A stretch of DNA of 64,000 nt, taken from the NCBI RefSeq assembly GCF_947179165.1, contig NC_077242.1:74443097-74507096 (forward strand), in the 5' to 3' direction. Position 1 is the first letter of the stretch. The number at the start of each line of letters is the position of its first letter. The position numbers were made by a program, and so were the translations under genes. A model generated the notes under the pieces. That model was not told the origin of the DNA and searched no databases. It saw only the letters and a program-made list of their open reading frames with translations. The stretch comes from Solanum dulcamara (lineage: Eukaryota; Streptophyta; Magnoliopsida; Solanales; Solanaceae). Below, piece by piece: positions 12,530-23,608 of this stretch.

Positions 12530-14744
12530 TGTCACGCCCCAAGCCTACACCCTAGACGTAATCGACACTCAGAAGCCATTGCTGGCTCCCAAGCGAACCA
12601 CTTGGCTGGATCACACATTCATTCATTCAACGGAAGACTTAGTTTAAGAGAAAAACAAATCTTAGTGGGCTAATTCAATCAACAATCTCAATCATTCTAA
12701 TCAGAAACATAGTTTGAAAGAAAACTAATCAAAAGTTAAAGACATCGAAACAAATCCATCACTAGCTAGTCTATGGAGCCTCGATCTCTACTATCTAGAT
12801 AGTGTCAATGACAGGTTCATGACTACCTCAAAAGAACTACTCATAGGCAATGGGAAAAAATGAATATGATCCCTCCAAAAGCGAGGAGGTCTCACCATTA
12901 TCAGGAAAGAAATAGGTCTTCAACAAAGTGTCTATTGATGATCTCTAATACCTATCCCTACATCATAAAATGATGCAGGTCCAAATGGACGTCAGTACGT
13001 GGAATGTACGAGCATATAATCTAGCAGAATGAAACAACAATACATCAAAGGTAATCAAGATAGAATGAAGCTCACCCAACTCAATATGATATGCAAGTAT
13101 AAAATATAATAATGTTTTAAGAAGGGCTCAGTAATATGTAACTTGTTCAAAACATGTCATATACTTTCATGCACATTATAGGAGTCTCTCTTAACTGACA
13201 ACAATCCCACCACCTATAAGTAGGTGATGTATAACAAAACGACGTCTTTGTCACGTCCATCCAATACTTGCTAAGGTAAAGGATGAATCAACCAATCTTG
13301 GATCCACAATCAATCAAGTCCTATCTTGTCAGGACAATAAAAAGGGAAACATCCAACTTAACCATTCAATCCTCTCCAATGCTGTCTACGTAGTTATTGA
13401 GTTTTACTCTCACCCAATTCGGTGCTCGATACTACTCTCAAAACTCAATATGCTCATGCAACTTAAACCAATCAGTTCAATCAAAACTTTCGACTAGTTT
13501 CATTGGACTCTCATCAAAACTAAATCTCATCTCAATCATTATGTTTTTTTCAAATCAACTCAATCCAATCCACTCATTTAAATTAAAAAATCAACTCTCT
13601 TAAATCTCTTTAAAACATGCAATCTCGACTCAAATAATTAATGCATAGTGAAATCAGGATCAAAACAGTTATAATCTTAAAGACTCTTTCAATTCAACTC
13701 GGGCTCGACTCATGCTCAAATCATCAAGTTCTTTCAGAAAAATATATTTTCAAAATCAATCCCAACTTATTAAAACTCTGTCTCAAAACCATCATTTGTG
13801 CTCAAAATATTCATGTTCAATGTAATAATTAAAAGACTTCTCAGACTCAACTCATACTTGACTCAGTATCATACCGGACATTTACTATTCATAATTTCAA
13901 ACTCAATCAATGAATAAAATCAAATATAATCCTAAATTAGGGTTCAACGAAGACATGAATGTACATTCAAATCAAATACTCAAGCCATGAACATCATCAA
14001 TACGTATTTAATTAACCCTATGGTAAAGATTTAAGATTTCTCTTAACGATTCATGAATAGATGAAGAAGTTTGGTTTGGAAAGGTTGAAATCTATAAAGA
14101 AGAACTTACCTTGCTGAAGAATCTTGAAAGAGAACCCTAACTTGATGCTTTCTTGAAAATTCTTGAGCATTAAAGTTTAGGAGTGAATGAGAGGGTTGAA
14201 GTAATGAAAACTGACTGACTTTAGCTTTGGGGGAAAGCTAATAGTTGTGGTTTGGGATTGTGGGGTGAGAGAAAGACAAAAACACCCCTCCTAGAGCATG
14301 AAAACAAAAGAAAACTTAAAACTCCGAAGTAACGTGCGCAATCGTGCAACTGAAAGCTAGTTCGCGCGGCACTTCGTGCAACCTTAACAATAACACTTCC
14401 CTTGCTACGCAACCGCGCGGCTGACGTTCACTTCGAGCAATGGTTCGCGCAGACTACGTGGTATTCAGAAAAATGAGCATAACTTTTGGCACACAACTTG
14501 GATTGACAAACAATCAAAAGCGGTTGAAAGAATACTATAAGGCCTTTTAATTGGTTGGTATTAAGCTATAAAACTCTTCATATAAAAGGAGTCCCTTATA
14601 ATCCTTAGTTCGTATCCAATATACTTCTCACACTTAAGAATTGATCTCACACATAACATACAATTATAATTAATCAGATTCGGACCTATATGCATATGAA
14701 GAATGATTTCGATTTTAGCTTAAATTTTTTTGTGGTGTGTTACA
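12530..14744 (-). mobile_element. Solo LTR, 2215 bp, inverted, TSD ATCAT
   Basis: On the plus strand the element runs from tgtcacgcccc to gtgtgttaca. It is flanked by a perfect 5-bp repeat ATCAT at 12525-12529 and 14745-14749. Read on the minus strand it shows the same landmarks as the LTR at 7293-10354 (tgatgcaggtcc block near 12970, ggtagtcatgaacctgtcattg block near 12800). It has no coding capacity. It sits inside what looks like another LTR (about 12400-12529 joined to 14750-15170). Confidence 0.85.
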
Positions 14745-15601
14745 ATCATACAGCCATGCCGAAATTTAGTTTTGAATCTGTTCGTCTAATTCTCTCTATA
14801 ATAATCAGTATTTCCTATACGGGCAATATCACTTCAGATTGTTGGAAAAATAATAGGAAATAAAGTTGAATAAGAAGATGGATCTGAGGTGTGAAGAAAT
14901 AGCTTTCCTTAAAGAGATATTGTTCGTATACATTTTATAGAAAATACAAGCAATTTTCTTTAGGATACAACAAAGCCCTTGTATATACTTGTAGTTTTTT
15001 CTTAGGCTACTTCTAGAGATTCCTTATATTTATAGGACTTAAGAAATAACTTTTCATAATAGTCATGTTCTTTCATTAATAAATGACTTTTCATAATATT
15101 CATGTTCTTTCATGAACAAATGTGTATATTCAATTTAAGACATCTATATATTACAAAATATCCAACATGAGTTGTTTGCCAACTGCACTCAAAGGCGAGG
15201 GGTTCCAAATATAATACTATATTTGCGATCATGCACACTTTTTCCTCTTTTTTCTTGAAGCACAATTATCGTAAAGATAAAGAAATAGAATATAATCAAA
15301 GTTATTTAGTACTTGCGCTGGTGATGAGAGATGGCATGTTTACTGTAAATTAATTGATATGCGCGAAATCTGATCCAAACACGATGGTTATATAACAAAA
15401 GGAGGTTGAATATAATACCAAAATTCCCAAATATTATTCCATAATGTAGCCGAGGGTCAAATGAAAACAAACCCACTACCCCACAAAAGTAAAGATAATT
15501 AAGTCTGCATATACATTATTCTCCCCAAATTGATCATCAAGGTAGATCTATATATTAAAAAAAAGTAATAAAAACAAATCTTTAGTATTAGTTATTGGAG
15601 A
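14745..15601. other. Intergenic: right part of an LTR-like element, then defensin 3' flank
   Basis: 14750-15170 reads as the remaining part of a non-coding LTR-like sequence, ending near atccaaca; it contains a local duplication (ttcatgttctttcat at about 15063 and 15100). 15175-15601 matches 1605-2025 and is the 3' flank of the intact defensin gene. No gene is seen. Confidence 0.45.
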
Positions 15602-16245
15602 TTAATAATTAATTGAAGGAGGACATGGCTTTGTGCAGTAGCATTTGGAGTCAGGACCACACACTCCAAAATTGAAGCCCTCACTTTGGCAGGCAGATGT
15701 ACACTTTGCATCTTCTACACATGCTCCCTGGAATGTTTTGCTTGCTTCTTGACAAATTTTTGCCTCTGTCATAACAAAAATAATAAAATAAAAGTAAGAA
15801 TTAATAACACTAAAATAAACAAAGGAGAATCATAAATTTGATAATTTAGATTCTCATTGTGCAAGGTTCATATCGATTTAAGACCTCTGATTAAGGGTGG
15901 AGATATCTCATCCATCTCACCACATTCAATGACGTTAACTTCATAACTTGTCTAAATTCATGCATTTTTTTATTATTATTAGAGACTCGAACTTGATACC
16001 TCTGAATAAAAGTGATGGGATCCCGAATTACCCCATCACAACTCATATTGGTGGTTTGCAATATAATTGATGGAGTGATTACTTGAAAAAGGATATATGA
16101 AGTTTAAAAATATATTTTTTTAGTCTTTTATCATTCTTGATTGGTAAAAACAGCCTAAAAAGTAAAGAGATGATATACCTGCATTGCCCATGAAAAACAG
16201 CACAAGAAGAAACACAACTTTAAACAAAGGCAAAGAGGGTGCCAT
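15602..16245 (-). CDS. Plant defensin (copy 3, intact)
   Basis: Two exons: 16179-16245 (67 nt, phase 1) and 15602-15765 (164 nt), intron 15766-16178 with GT/AG ends. They encode 76 residues: a signal peptide of about 22 residues (MAPSLPLFKVVFLLVLFF core, ending GNA) and a mature peptide of 54 residues with eight cysteines in the plant-defensin order. Landmarks include KIC, GAC, AKC, SAC, the GF...GVC gamma-core region, and CYC then KPC. Defensins of this fold are secreted, disulfide-locked antimicrobial peptides of about 45-54 residues. A TATA-like tctatataag (minus strand) lies near 16326-16337, about 85 bp upstream of the ATG. Of four copies in the window this is the only one with an unbroken frame and all eight cysteines. 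Confidence 0.9.
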
Positions 16246-16441
16246 CTTCTTCTTTTGTTTTGTTTTGTTATTATCTCTTCAAAAGGTATTTTTGATTATG
16301 AAAATTATGAAACACCATGCTTATCTTATATAGAGTTAAGAAATGGTTCATTTGCTATTTCTTAATGATCATATTTAATTATTTGGTAAAAAAAATCTTT
16401 TTACATTTAATGAGAATTCTTTAACTTACACATGTAGATCT

Positions 16442-17130
16442 AGAGTCGTCAATATGTGCTACACTAGGCTAAATCCGTGATCTAATAGATAGGATTGGAA
16501 TAAAAAATTTGAAGCTCATTTAAGAACAAGACTTTTTAGCCCAATCCGAATAAGTCTGTTGGCTCATGGGGCTTGAACAATGCGGGTTGCATGGACATGT
16601 GAGTCAATTTTTTTTTGAAACATCTATAATAAGTAAATAACAAGAGTAATTCAAACTTAAAGTATACTTAAGCTATCATATATAGACATTACAAGTTAAT
16701 ATTTCAATTAAGCTAGTTGTATTGTTATTCATTAATTGTTTAATTTGCTTACTAATATCTCCATTTGGTTCGAGGGATATAACGCCAAAAGTTATTCAGT
16801 TTTACAGAAATTATATGTCCAAGGTCATTTTCTTGTTAGGTTATACTCAAGATGTTTGCATAGTAACATCATGTAATATTATTTTGTAGATATTTATATT
16901 AATATTATAAAATCACAATTTAAATGAAAATTTTTATAAAAAATAGTTTTTTTATATATAAAAAGTGGGCTGGACTAGCGCGGCTCAGCCCGCAAGACAC
17001 ATAGTTGTGGGTTGGACTTGTTGTATTCCATCCCGCCAAGATAATGGGCCAGCCCAGCCTTACCTGTCAAATTCCAAAATCCGTGTGGGCTAACTCTGAA
17101 TGGATTAAGTCGGCTCATATTGACAGCTTT
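16442..17130. mobile_element. Non-autonomous DNA element with degenerate TIRs
   Basis: The ends agagtcgtcaatatg and catattgacagcttt are inverted relative to each other with a few mismatches. The flanks atgtagatct (16432-16441) and acgtatatct (17131-17140) look like a decayed 10-bp target duplication; the left flank of the paralogous copy at 5321-5330, acgtagatct, matches the right flank better. About 690 bp, non-coding. The 9-11 bp duplication suggests a Mutator-like element, but this is inference. Its left half recurs at 5330-5665. Confidence 0.5.
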
Positions 17131-17475
17131 ACGTATATCTGACTTTTTTTTGACAACATTTATACATTTTTATATATTATTATATACTAGTATGATATAC
17201 ATATATAAAAAATGTATTTATCTTACATAAAAATATATAACACGTTGCTAATACAGAGGCAATTTCTTCTTCTTTTTCATTTTTTTTGTTGCGATTTTCA
17301 GTTGCACTTCTTATTCGAAAGCAGCTCATATCTCCCCAAAATGATTTAAAATTTGTGCTTCTTATATAATTGTATAGGTGTTAAAAAAAATTCAAAAAAT
17401 AAATAAATATGTAATGTATCAATATTTTTCTAACAATGCATAACATGTATATTTGATGTATATATGTATCAGAGA

Positions 17476-17487
<12 letters not shown>

Positions 17488-17511
<24 letters not shown>
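17488..17511. repeat. (TA)n microsatellite
   Basis: An uninterrupted run of TA dinucleotides, AT-rich on both sides. Confidence 0.9.
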
Positions 17512-17514
<3 letters not shown>

Positions 17515-19301
17515 TAAACACCGTTTATACAATATTTATACATTGCAACAATTTATCTTTCTTAATGAACTGATTTCTTTTTTCAATCCCGACCAACTCA
17601 AACCTCCTTCAAAATGTCCCAAATTTTAGATATGAGCTTCTCTCGATATTTTGAGTCTTTTGATATATATGATTCACTCGAAAAAATTCACATTTACAAA
17701 AGGTCAAATTTTAAAACTTAAGCTTCAAAGCTCTTTAATGACGGATCGTTCCATTTTTCTTTCTCATGCTCTTTCTTTCTTTCTTTCTTTCTTTCTCTTT
17801 CATGCAATGAAACTTGGCTGTATATGCACAATTTTGAACTAATTCTCAGGAAGAAGCTAAACCTAGAAAAAATGGTATGAATCACATGTACATTCAAGCT
17901 TTTTCAACTATGGTAGGTTATCTTTCTTATATACTTTTACCATCTAAATCTTAGAGAATCGTTCTCCACAATTTGAACTCCAAGCAAAATAACAAAAAAA
18001 CTCATGTCATCAGAAATTAATCGAGGTGTGTTTTGCTAGCTATTGGGTGATAGTTTAACTATGAAACTCACGCTCTCAATAGTTCAGATATGAAAATCAA
18101 AAAATTGTGATAATTTAAATATGTTTTTGACCCTTTAACTCTATTTATTTTTAACCTAAGCATTTATGTATTTTTGTTTAAGTTCATTAACATTTTAAGT
18201 AAAATAATCCTTTCATGAATTTTTCATAGAATCTAATATTATTTTTTATGATTGTTATTTAATATTACATTCATCAAATATGCATATTAACAAAGGCGGA
18301 TTTAAAATTTTAAATTTGTAGGTTCCGATTAATATGTAATAATAATAGGATAAAAAAATAAAGTATTATTTTATTGTCTGATTTCCTTTTTAGTTGACTT
18401 TGTTATTTATATTTTTTTGTAAAATATAAAATAAATAGAAAAAACGCACAACACTATCTGCCCATGTGCATATATGTATGTAGATGTATGTGTGTTTAAA
18501 TTTCACTTCTCCCTTATTATCTATTGTTTGTATAAATAAACGAGTATTGATTGATATTAATGGAATATTTTTTAAATTATAATTCAAAATTCATATAAAT
18601 AGAGAATATTTTGACATTTGTTATATATTTTATTAATTATTTTTATGTTACTTTCATTGAAATATGTTTTTAATGTTATTATTACCTGCTATTTTTATTT
18701 GTATAAATAAATATTAGAGTTTTAATTAATATTACTAAGATTTTTTTTGCTCATTTATTTCATTATAAAACATTATTAACTTGCACATTCACCTTTCTTT
18801 TTCCATCTTGAATGTAAAATTATTTTTTTCTATAAAAATTTTGTTACATAAATTTGAAAAAATTGTACAATATCATGATTTTAAAATAAAAAAAGATAAA
18901 GCTTGATAATGTACGGGTAAAATAGAAATTTTAAAAATTCAATAAGGATAAAGAGGGAGAGAATGTCTATTGTTTACAGTTGAGGAAGGGGTTTGATTTT
19001 TAAAATAAAATTATGTGTGTGGAGGGGTTGGGGGGATAAAATGATTTTCAACCAAAAAAAATTGAAAGAAATCTCATAAAATTAAATTGTATTAGTATCC
19101 AGATCATAATTAATTAAAGGGATTGATACTCATTAAATAGAAAAAAGATTCTATATATCCAAATAATTAAAGGTAATCTCATTATGTAGAAGTGAATCAT
19201 TTCTTAATTCTATATAAGATAGGCATGGGGCTTCATCATTTTCATTATCAAAAATATATTTTGTAGAGATAATAACAAAACAAAACAAAAAGAAGAAGAA
19301 G

Positions 19302-19991
19302 ATGGCACCCTCTTTGCCTTTGTTTAAAGTTGTGTTTCTTCTTGTGTTGTTTTTCACGGGCAATGCATGTATATCATCTCTTTACTTTTTAGATTTTCTT
19401 TACCAATCAAGAATGATAAGAGATTAAAAAAAAATTAAATTTTATAAATCCTTTTACAAGTAATCACTCATCAATTATATTGCAAATCACCGACATGAGT
19501 TGTGATGGGGTTGTTCGGAATCCCATCACCTTTATTTAGAGATATCGAGTTCAACCCTCTGATAATAGAAAAAATGTGTTAATCTAGATTTAACTGAGTC
19601 CCATTGTAGATACGAAACATTGGTGGGCCAGAAATAAAAAAAAAAGTATATCACAAATCAAAACTAGTTGAGACAAGTTATGAACTTAACGTTACTGAAT
19701 ATGGTGGGATAGAAGAGAATATGAAGCTTACGCCGCAAAAATCTGAATTAATCAAATTTATCATTCTCTTTTGTTTATTTTAATGTTATTAATTCTTACT
19801 TTTATTTTATTATTTTGGTTATGACAGAGGCAAAAAATTGTCAAGAAGCAAGCAAAACATTTCAGGGAGCATGTGTAGAAAATGTAAAGTGTTCAACTGC
19901 CTGCCAAATTGAGGGCTTTGCATTTGAAGAGTGTGGTCCTGACTCCAAATGTTACTGCACAAAGCCATGTCCTCCTTCAATTAATTATTAA
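19302..19991 (+). pseudogene. Defensin copy 4, stop at the splice junction
   Basis: Exon 1 is 19302-19368, intron 19369-19827, exon 2 19828-19991. The signal peptide is intact and the mature region keeps all eight cysteines (NC, GAC, VKC, TAC, EEC, SKC, CYC, KPC). The last base of exon 1 is T where the intact copy 3 has G: normal splicing therefore makes codon 23 T+AG = TAG instead of GAG. The same change also replaces the preferred G at the -1 donor position. Unless a different donor is used, the product ends after the signal peptide. Everything downstream looks selectively maintained, so the break may be young. TATA-like element near 19211-19220. It is the plus-strand partner of copy 2 in the inverted duplication. 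Confidence 0.75.
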
Positions 19992-20654
19992 TCTCCAATA
20001 ACCAATAATAAAGATTTGTTTTTTTTTTACTTTTTTTTAATAGATCTACTTTGATGATCAATTTAGGGAGAATAGCGTGTACACAAACTTAATTATCCAG
20101 CTTACTTTTGTGGGATAGAGAGTTTGTTTTCGTTTGAACCTTGACTACAATAATGGAATAATATTTGAGAATTTATATTATATTCAACTTCTTTTTGTTA
20201 TATAATCGTTGTGTTTGGGATCGAAATTCGCGCATCTCAATTAATTTACAGTATACATGCTATTTCTCATCACTAGCGCAAGTACTAATTAACTTTGATT
20301 ATAGACATAGACAAATAGACCGAATTATCTTCCTTCTTACATATAATCACCACATGGTTTTCTATACGTTGTACCAATGTTTTGTTTGAATTGGAGAAAT
20401 TTAATTACTATACTGACCATGACAAAGTTGTCCTAGGAATCTCCAAAATCAAATTAGAATAAACTTGTGTTTGACATAGATATGTCGATAAAATCAGAGG
20501 TTTTAACAATATTGTTACATCAATGTAATTATCATAAGAAAACATGACAAACAAACAATGTATTTACCAAAGATAGCACATTTCTCATCTTGTTTTGGTA
20601 TATAAACATCTCATTTCATGTTATTGCTGGTGAAGAAATAGTGACTAACAAAAT
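19992..20654 (+). promoter_or_regulatory. Spacer and promoter of the Pro-rich chitinase gene
   Basis: Reverse complement of 3722-4394. A TATA box, tatataaa, lies at 20599-20606, about 50 bp upstream of the ATG at 20655. No other gene is seen. Confidence 0.6.
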
Positions 20655-23189
20655 ATGGCTGCACTAGAAATCTTGTCAACTTTTTTGGTTGTTGTTCTTG
20701 TTGGTGGTGCTAATTTTTATGTGTGTTCTGCATCTCGTTATGTTTCAGTTCCTCTTTCTGTGTCTCCTTCACCCTTGTCTGGTCAAATGCCACCCTTAGA
20801 GAGGCCTCTAGTCCCAGCGCGTGTAGCACCATCCAAGCTACCTTCAACTCCCACCTTCCCTATACCTTTTCCAAGAAAAAATCCTCCGCCCTCGCCTCTC
20901 ATTCCCGGCTTACCTATACCATTATTGCCTCCATTTCCAGGATCGCCTAGTTCTCCATCCTCTCCTCTAATTCCAGGGTTGCCTATACCATCACTGCCTC
21001 CATTTCCAAGAACTAGTCCATCATCCCCACCTCTAGTTCCAAGCTTACCTATACCATTAGTGCCTCCATTTCCAGGATTGCCTAGTTCTCCATCCTCTCC
21101 TCTGATTCCGGACTTGCCTATACCATCACTCCCTCCATTTCCAAGCACTAGTCCATCATCCCCGCCTCTAGTTCCAGGCTTCCCTGTACCATTAGTGCCT
21201 TCATTTCCAGGATCTCCTAGTTCTCCATCCTCGCCTTCAATTCCAGCCTTGCCAATACCATCACTCCCTCCATTTCCAAGCACCAGTCCATCATCCCCGC
21301 CTATAGTTCTAGGCTTCCCTGTACCATCCGTGCCTGTATTTTCAGGATCTCCTAGTTCTCCATCCTCGGCTTTAATTCCAGGCTTGCCTATACCATCACT
21401 CCCTCCATTTCCAAGCACTAGTCCATCGTCTCCGCCTCTAGTTCCAGGCTTCCCTATACCATCCGTGCCTGCATTTCCAGGATCTCCTAGTTCTCCTTCC
21501 CCGCCTTTAATTCCAGGCTTGCCTATACCATTACTACCTCCATTTCCAAGCACTAGTCCATCGTCTCCACCTCTAGTTCCAGGCTTCCCTATGCCATACA
21601 TGCCTCCATTTCCAGCCACTAGTCCACCATCTCCGCCTTTCAGTCCAATCTTCCCTGTACCATCTATGCCTCCATTTCCAGCCATTAGTCCACCGTATAT
21701 GCCTTTAACACCTCCCTCTATTTCACCATCTGGACCTTCACCATACAAGCTGCCTTTGGTTCCTATCTCTAGTCCACCAATGATGCCTCCAGCTCCAGCT
21801 CCTTTTCCACTATCTATGCCTCCGGTCCCTGCCTCAGTACCATATCCCGATACACCTGCTCCTGCTCCTGGACCTACGCCTCTGCCTTCTGGCATCAAAG
21901 GTGCATATTGGCCTTCATGGCAAGACAAAAAAGTTCCTTCATCAAGCATCCCTACTGCATATTTCACCCACATTTTCTACGCGTTTGCTGTGCCTGATAA
22001 TACATCATTTCAGTTGCTCGTAAGCCAAGTTGACGAGCAATCAATGATTAACTTCACGTCCGCCATCCATTCCCATAGCCCTGTAACAAAGGCCATGCTA
22101 TCGATAGGAGGAGATACAGGTTCTCCAGTACTCCCTAGTATGATGAGTTGCCAAGAAAATCGCGCTGCATTCATCAAATCAACGATCGATGTATCCAGAA
22201 ATTATGGCTTTGATGGCCTTGATCTTGATTGGGAATTCCCGATTGAATCAGAAGACATGCTCAATCTAGCATTGCTCCTCAAAGAATGGCGGCTCGCCAT
22301 CAACACAGAGTCAATAACTTCCTCCAAACCTCCTCTCATCCTCTCTGCTGCTGTTTACTTTTCTCCGAACACTCTCTTATCAGGTACAATTTATCCCACA
22401 GAAGCTCTAAGAAACTATCTTGATTTCTTGAGCCCTATGTGCTATAACTACCAAGGTTCTTGGGACACTTCAGCAACTGGTGCTCCAGCCTTGTTATACG
22501 ATAAGTCTAGCAATATCAGCACGAGCTACGGAATTTCAGCCTGGAAACAAAAAGGGGTACCTTCAACAAAGCTGGTCATGGGACTTCCCTTATATGGAAA
22601 TACATGGGAATTGAAGGATCCAAATGATCACGGAATCGGTGCCCCTGCAGTAGGAGTTGGCCCTGGAACTCAAGGAGAAATGTCATATAATGATATAGTA
22701 ACATTCAATTTAGAAAACAATGCTTCTGTAGTATACAATAATGAAACAGTTTCAACATATTCATATGCTGGAACAAATTGGATTGGATATGATGATACTG
22801 ATTCCATCAAAGCAAAGATTAAATATGCTAAGGCTCAGGGTCTTGGTGGTTACTTTTTCTGGGCACTTGGCTCTGACAGCAACTGGACTCTTTCTAGAAC
22901 AGGTAAAATTTCCTTAAGTTCCTCCGTTTTTAGAAGTAGAGTTTAAGTTCTATGAACTGACAGTCTAATTTACACAATCAGGGCAGTTATATGGTTAACT
23001 AACAAAATGGTAGTTAACTAGCTATATATTGTATTTAAGTGTATATAACTTAAATCCTCAGACATATGTCTCTTTATTTTTTTCATAATCAGCATACTGT
23101 TTTATAAATTATGGCATCAAAAGTTGAAACTGTATTAACGTTCGTGCATAATGATTTCAGCGTCTATGGCTTGGGATGATGAAATTTGA
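20655..23189 (+). CDS. Pro/Ser-rich repeat protein fused to a class V (GH18) chitinase
   Basis: Exon 1 is 20655-22902 and exon 2 is 23161-23189 (intron phase 1, GT/AG), giving 758 residues. Residues 1-26: signal peptide. 27-412: Pro/Ser-rich arm made of about five to six 45-residue units (half-units PLVPGFPIPSVP / PLIPGLPIPLLP) and a Pro/Ala/Met-rich linker. 413-758: complete GH18 domain starting GIKGAYWPSW, with LSIGGD, the catalytic motif DGLDLDWEFP (D520-E527, E527 the acid/base), MGLPLYGNTW and GYFFWALGSD. GH18 chitinases cleave chitin with a substrate-assisted retaining mechanism. The usual YxD motif reads Y597-N598 here (MCYNY), an Asp-to-Asn change that could lower activity. The arm resembles cell-wall Pro-rich proteins, so wall anchoring is an inference. 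There is no intron between arm and enzyme. The short second exon ends in AWDDEI. Confidence 0.9.
20880..21640 (+). repeat. 135-bp coding minisatellite (45-residue units)
   Basis: Tandem units of about 135 bp inside the Pro-rich chitinase exon, each composed of two related halves. The homologous array on the minus strand at 2560-3480 has about two more units. The array stays in frame throughout. The opposite strand carries long Gly-rich open frames, which are only the mirror of this repeat. Confidence 0.85.
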
Positions 23190-23608
23190 GGTGCAGCCAT
23201 ACGTGCAGGATCGGTCTATGAGAGGGAAATTCTTATCGATCAATGGATCGTTTGATTGAGTTTAATTTATTCGATATCCTTTCTTCATTTCTATTTACAC
23301 TTCACATTCGAATTAGTACTGAGACGAATTATTATTTATATTTGATGCATTTCTTCTTGTTATTTTTGGGAAATTTAAGAAAACTGAAAGTTGAGAATGA
23401 AATATTGTAGCAACAATTGAACTAGACAAGTTTCTAAGTTAAAAGATTGTTTTCTCTTATAATAAACTTTATTAGATGAAGGTACATATAACTAAATGGT
23501 ACAACATATATATAGTGCATAAATAAAAAGAAGATGAACTATTCAGCTTCAATACACTTTCACAGACAGATTCAGTTCAAGGAAGAATCCTTTTTTCCCC
23601 TTCATCTC
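23190..23608. other. Short region between convergent genes
   Basis: 3' untranslated and intergenic sequence between the Pro-rich chitinase and the minus-strand chitinase, with AT-rich polyadenylation-like stretches. No gene is seen. Confidence 0.6.

Larger units (their letters stand above)
16246..19301. other. Intergenic: promoters, DNA element and AT-rich repeats
   Basis: This is the region between divergently transcribed defensin copies 3 and 4. It contains a DNA element at 16442-17130, a (TA)n run at about 17488-17511, a (CTTT)n run at about 17768-17795 and AT-rich sequence without genes. A TATA-like ctatataaga at about 19211-19220 belongs to copy 4. Confidence 0.5.

Noticed and set aside
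20783..21973. 396-residue Gly-rich open frame on the minus strand
   Set aside because: It is the mirror of the Pro/Ser-rich coding repeat: the composition (CC/CT-rich codons) keeps the antisense frame open. The same applies to 2496-3017 and 3093-3593.
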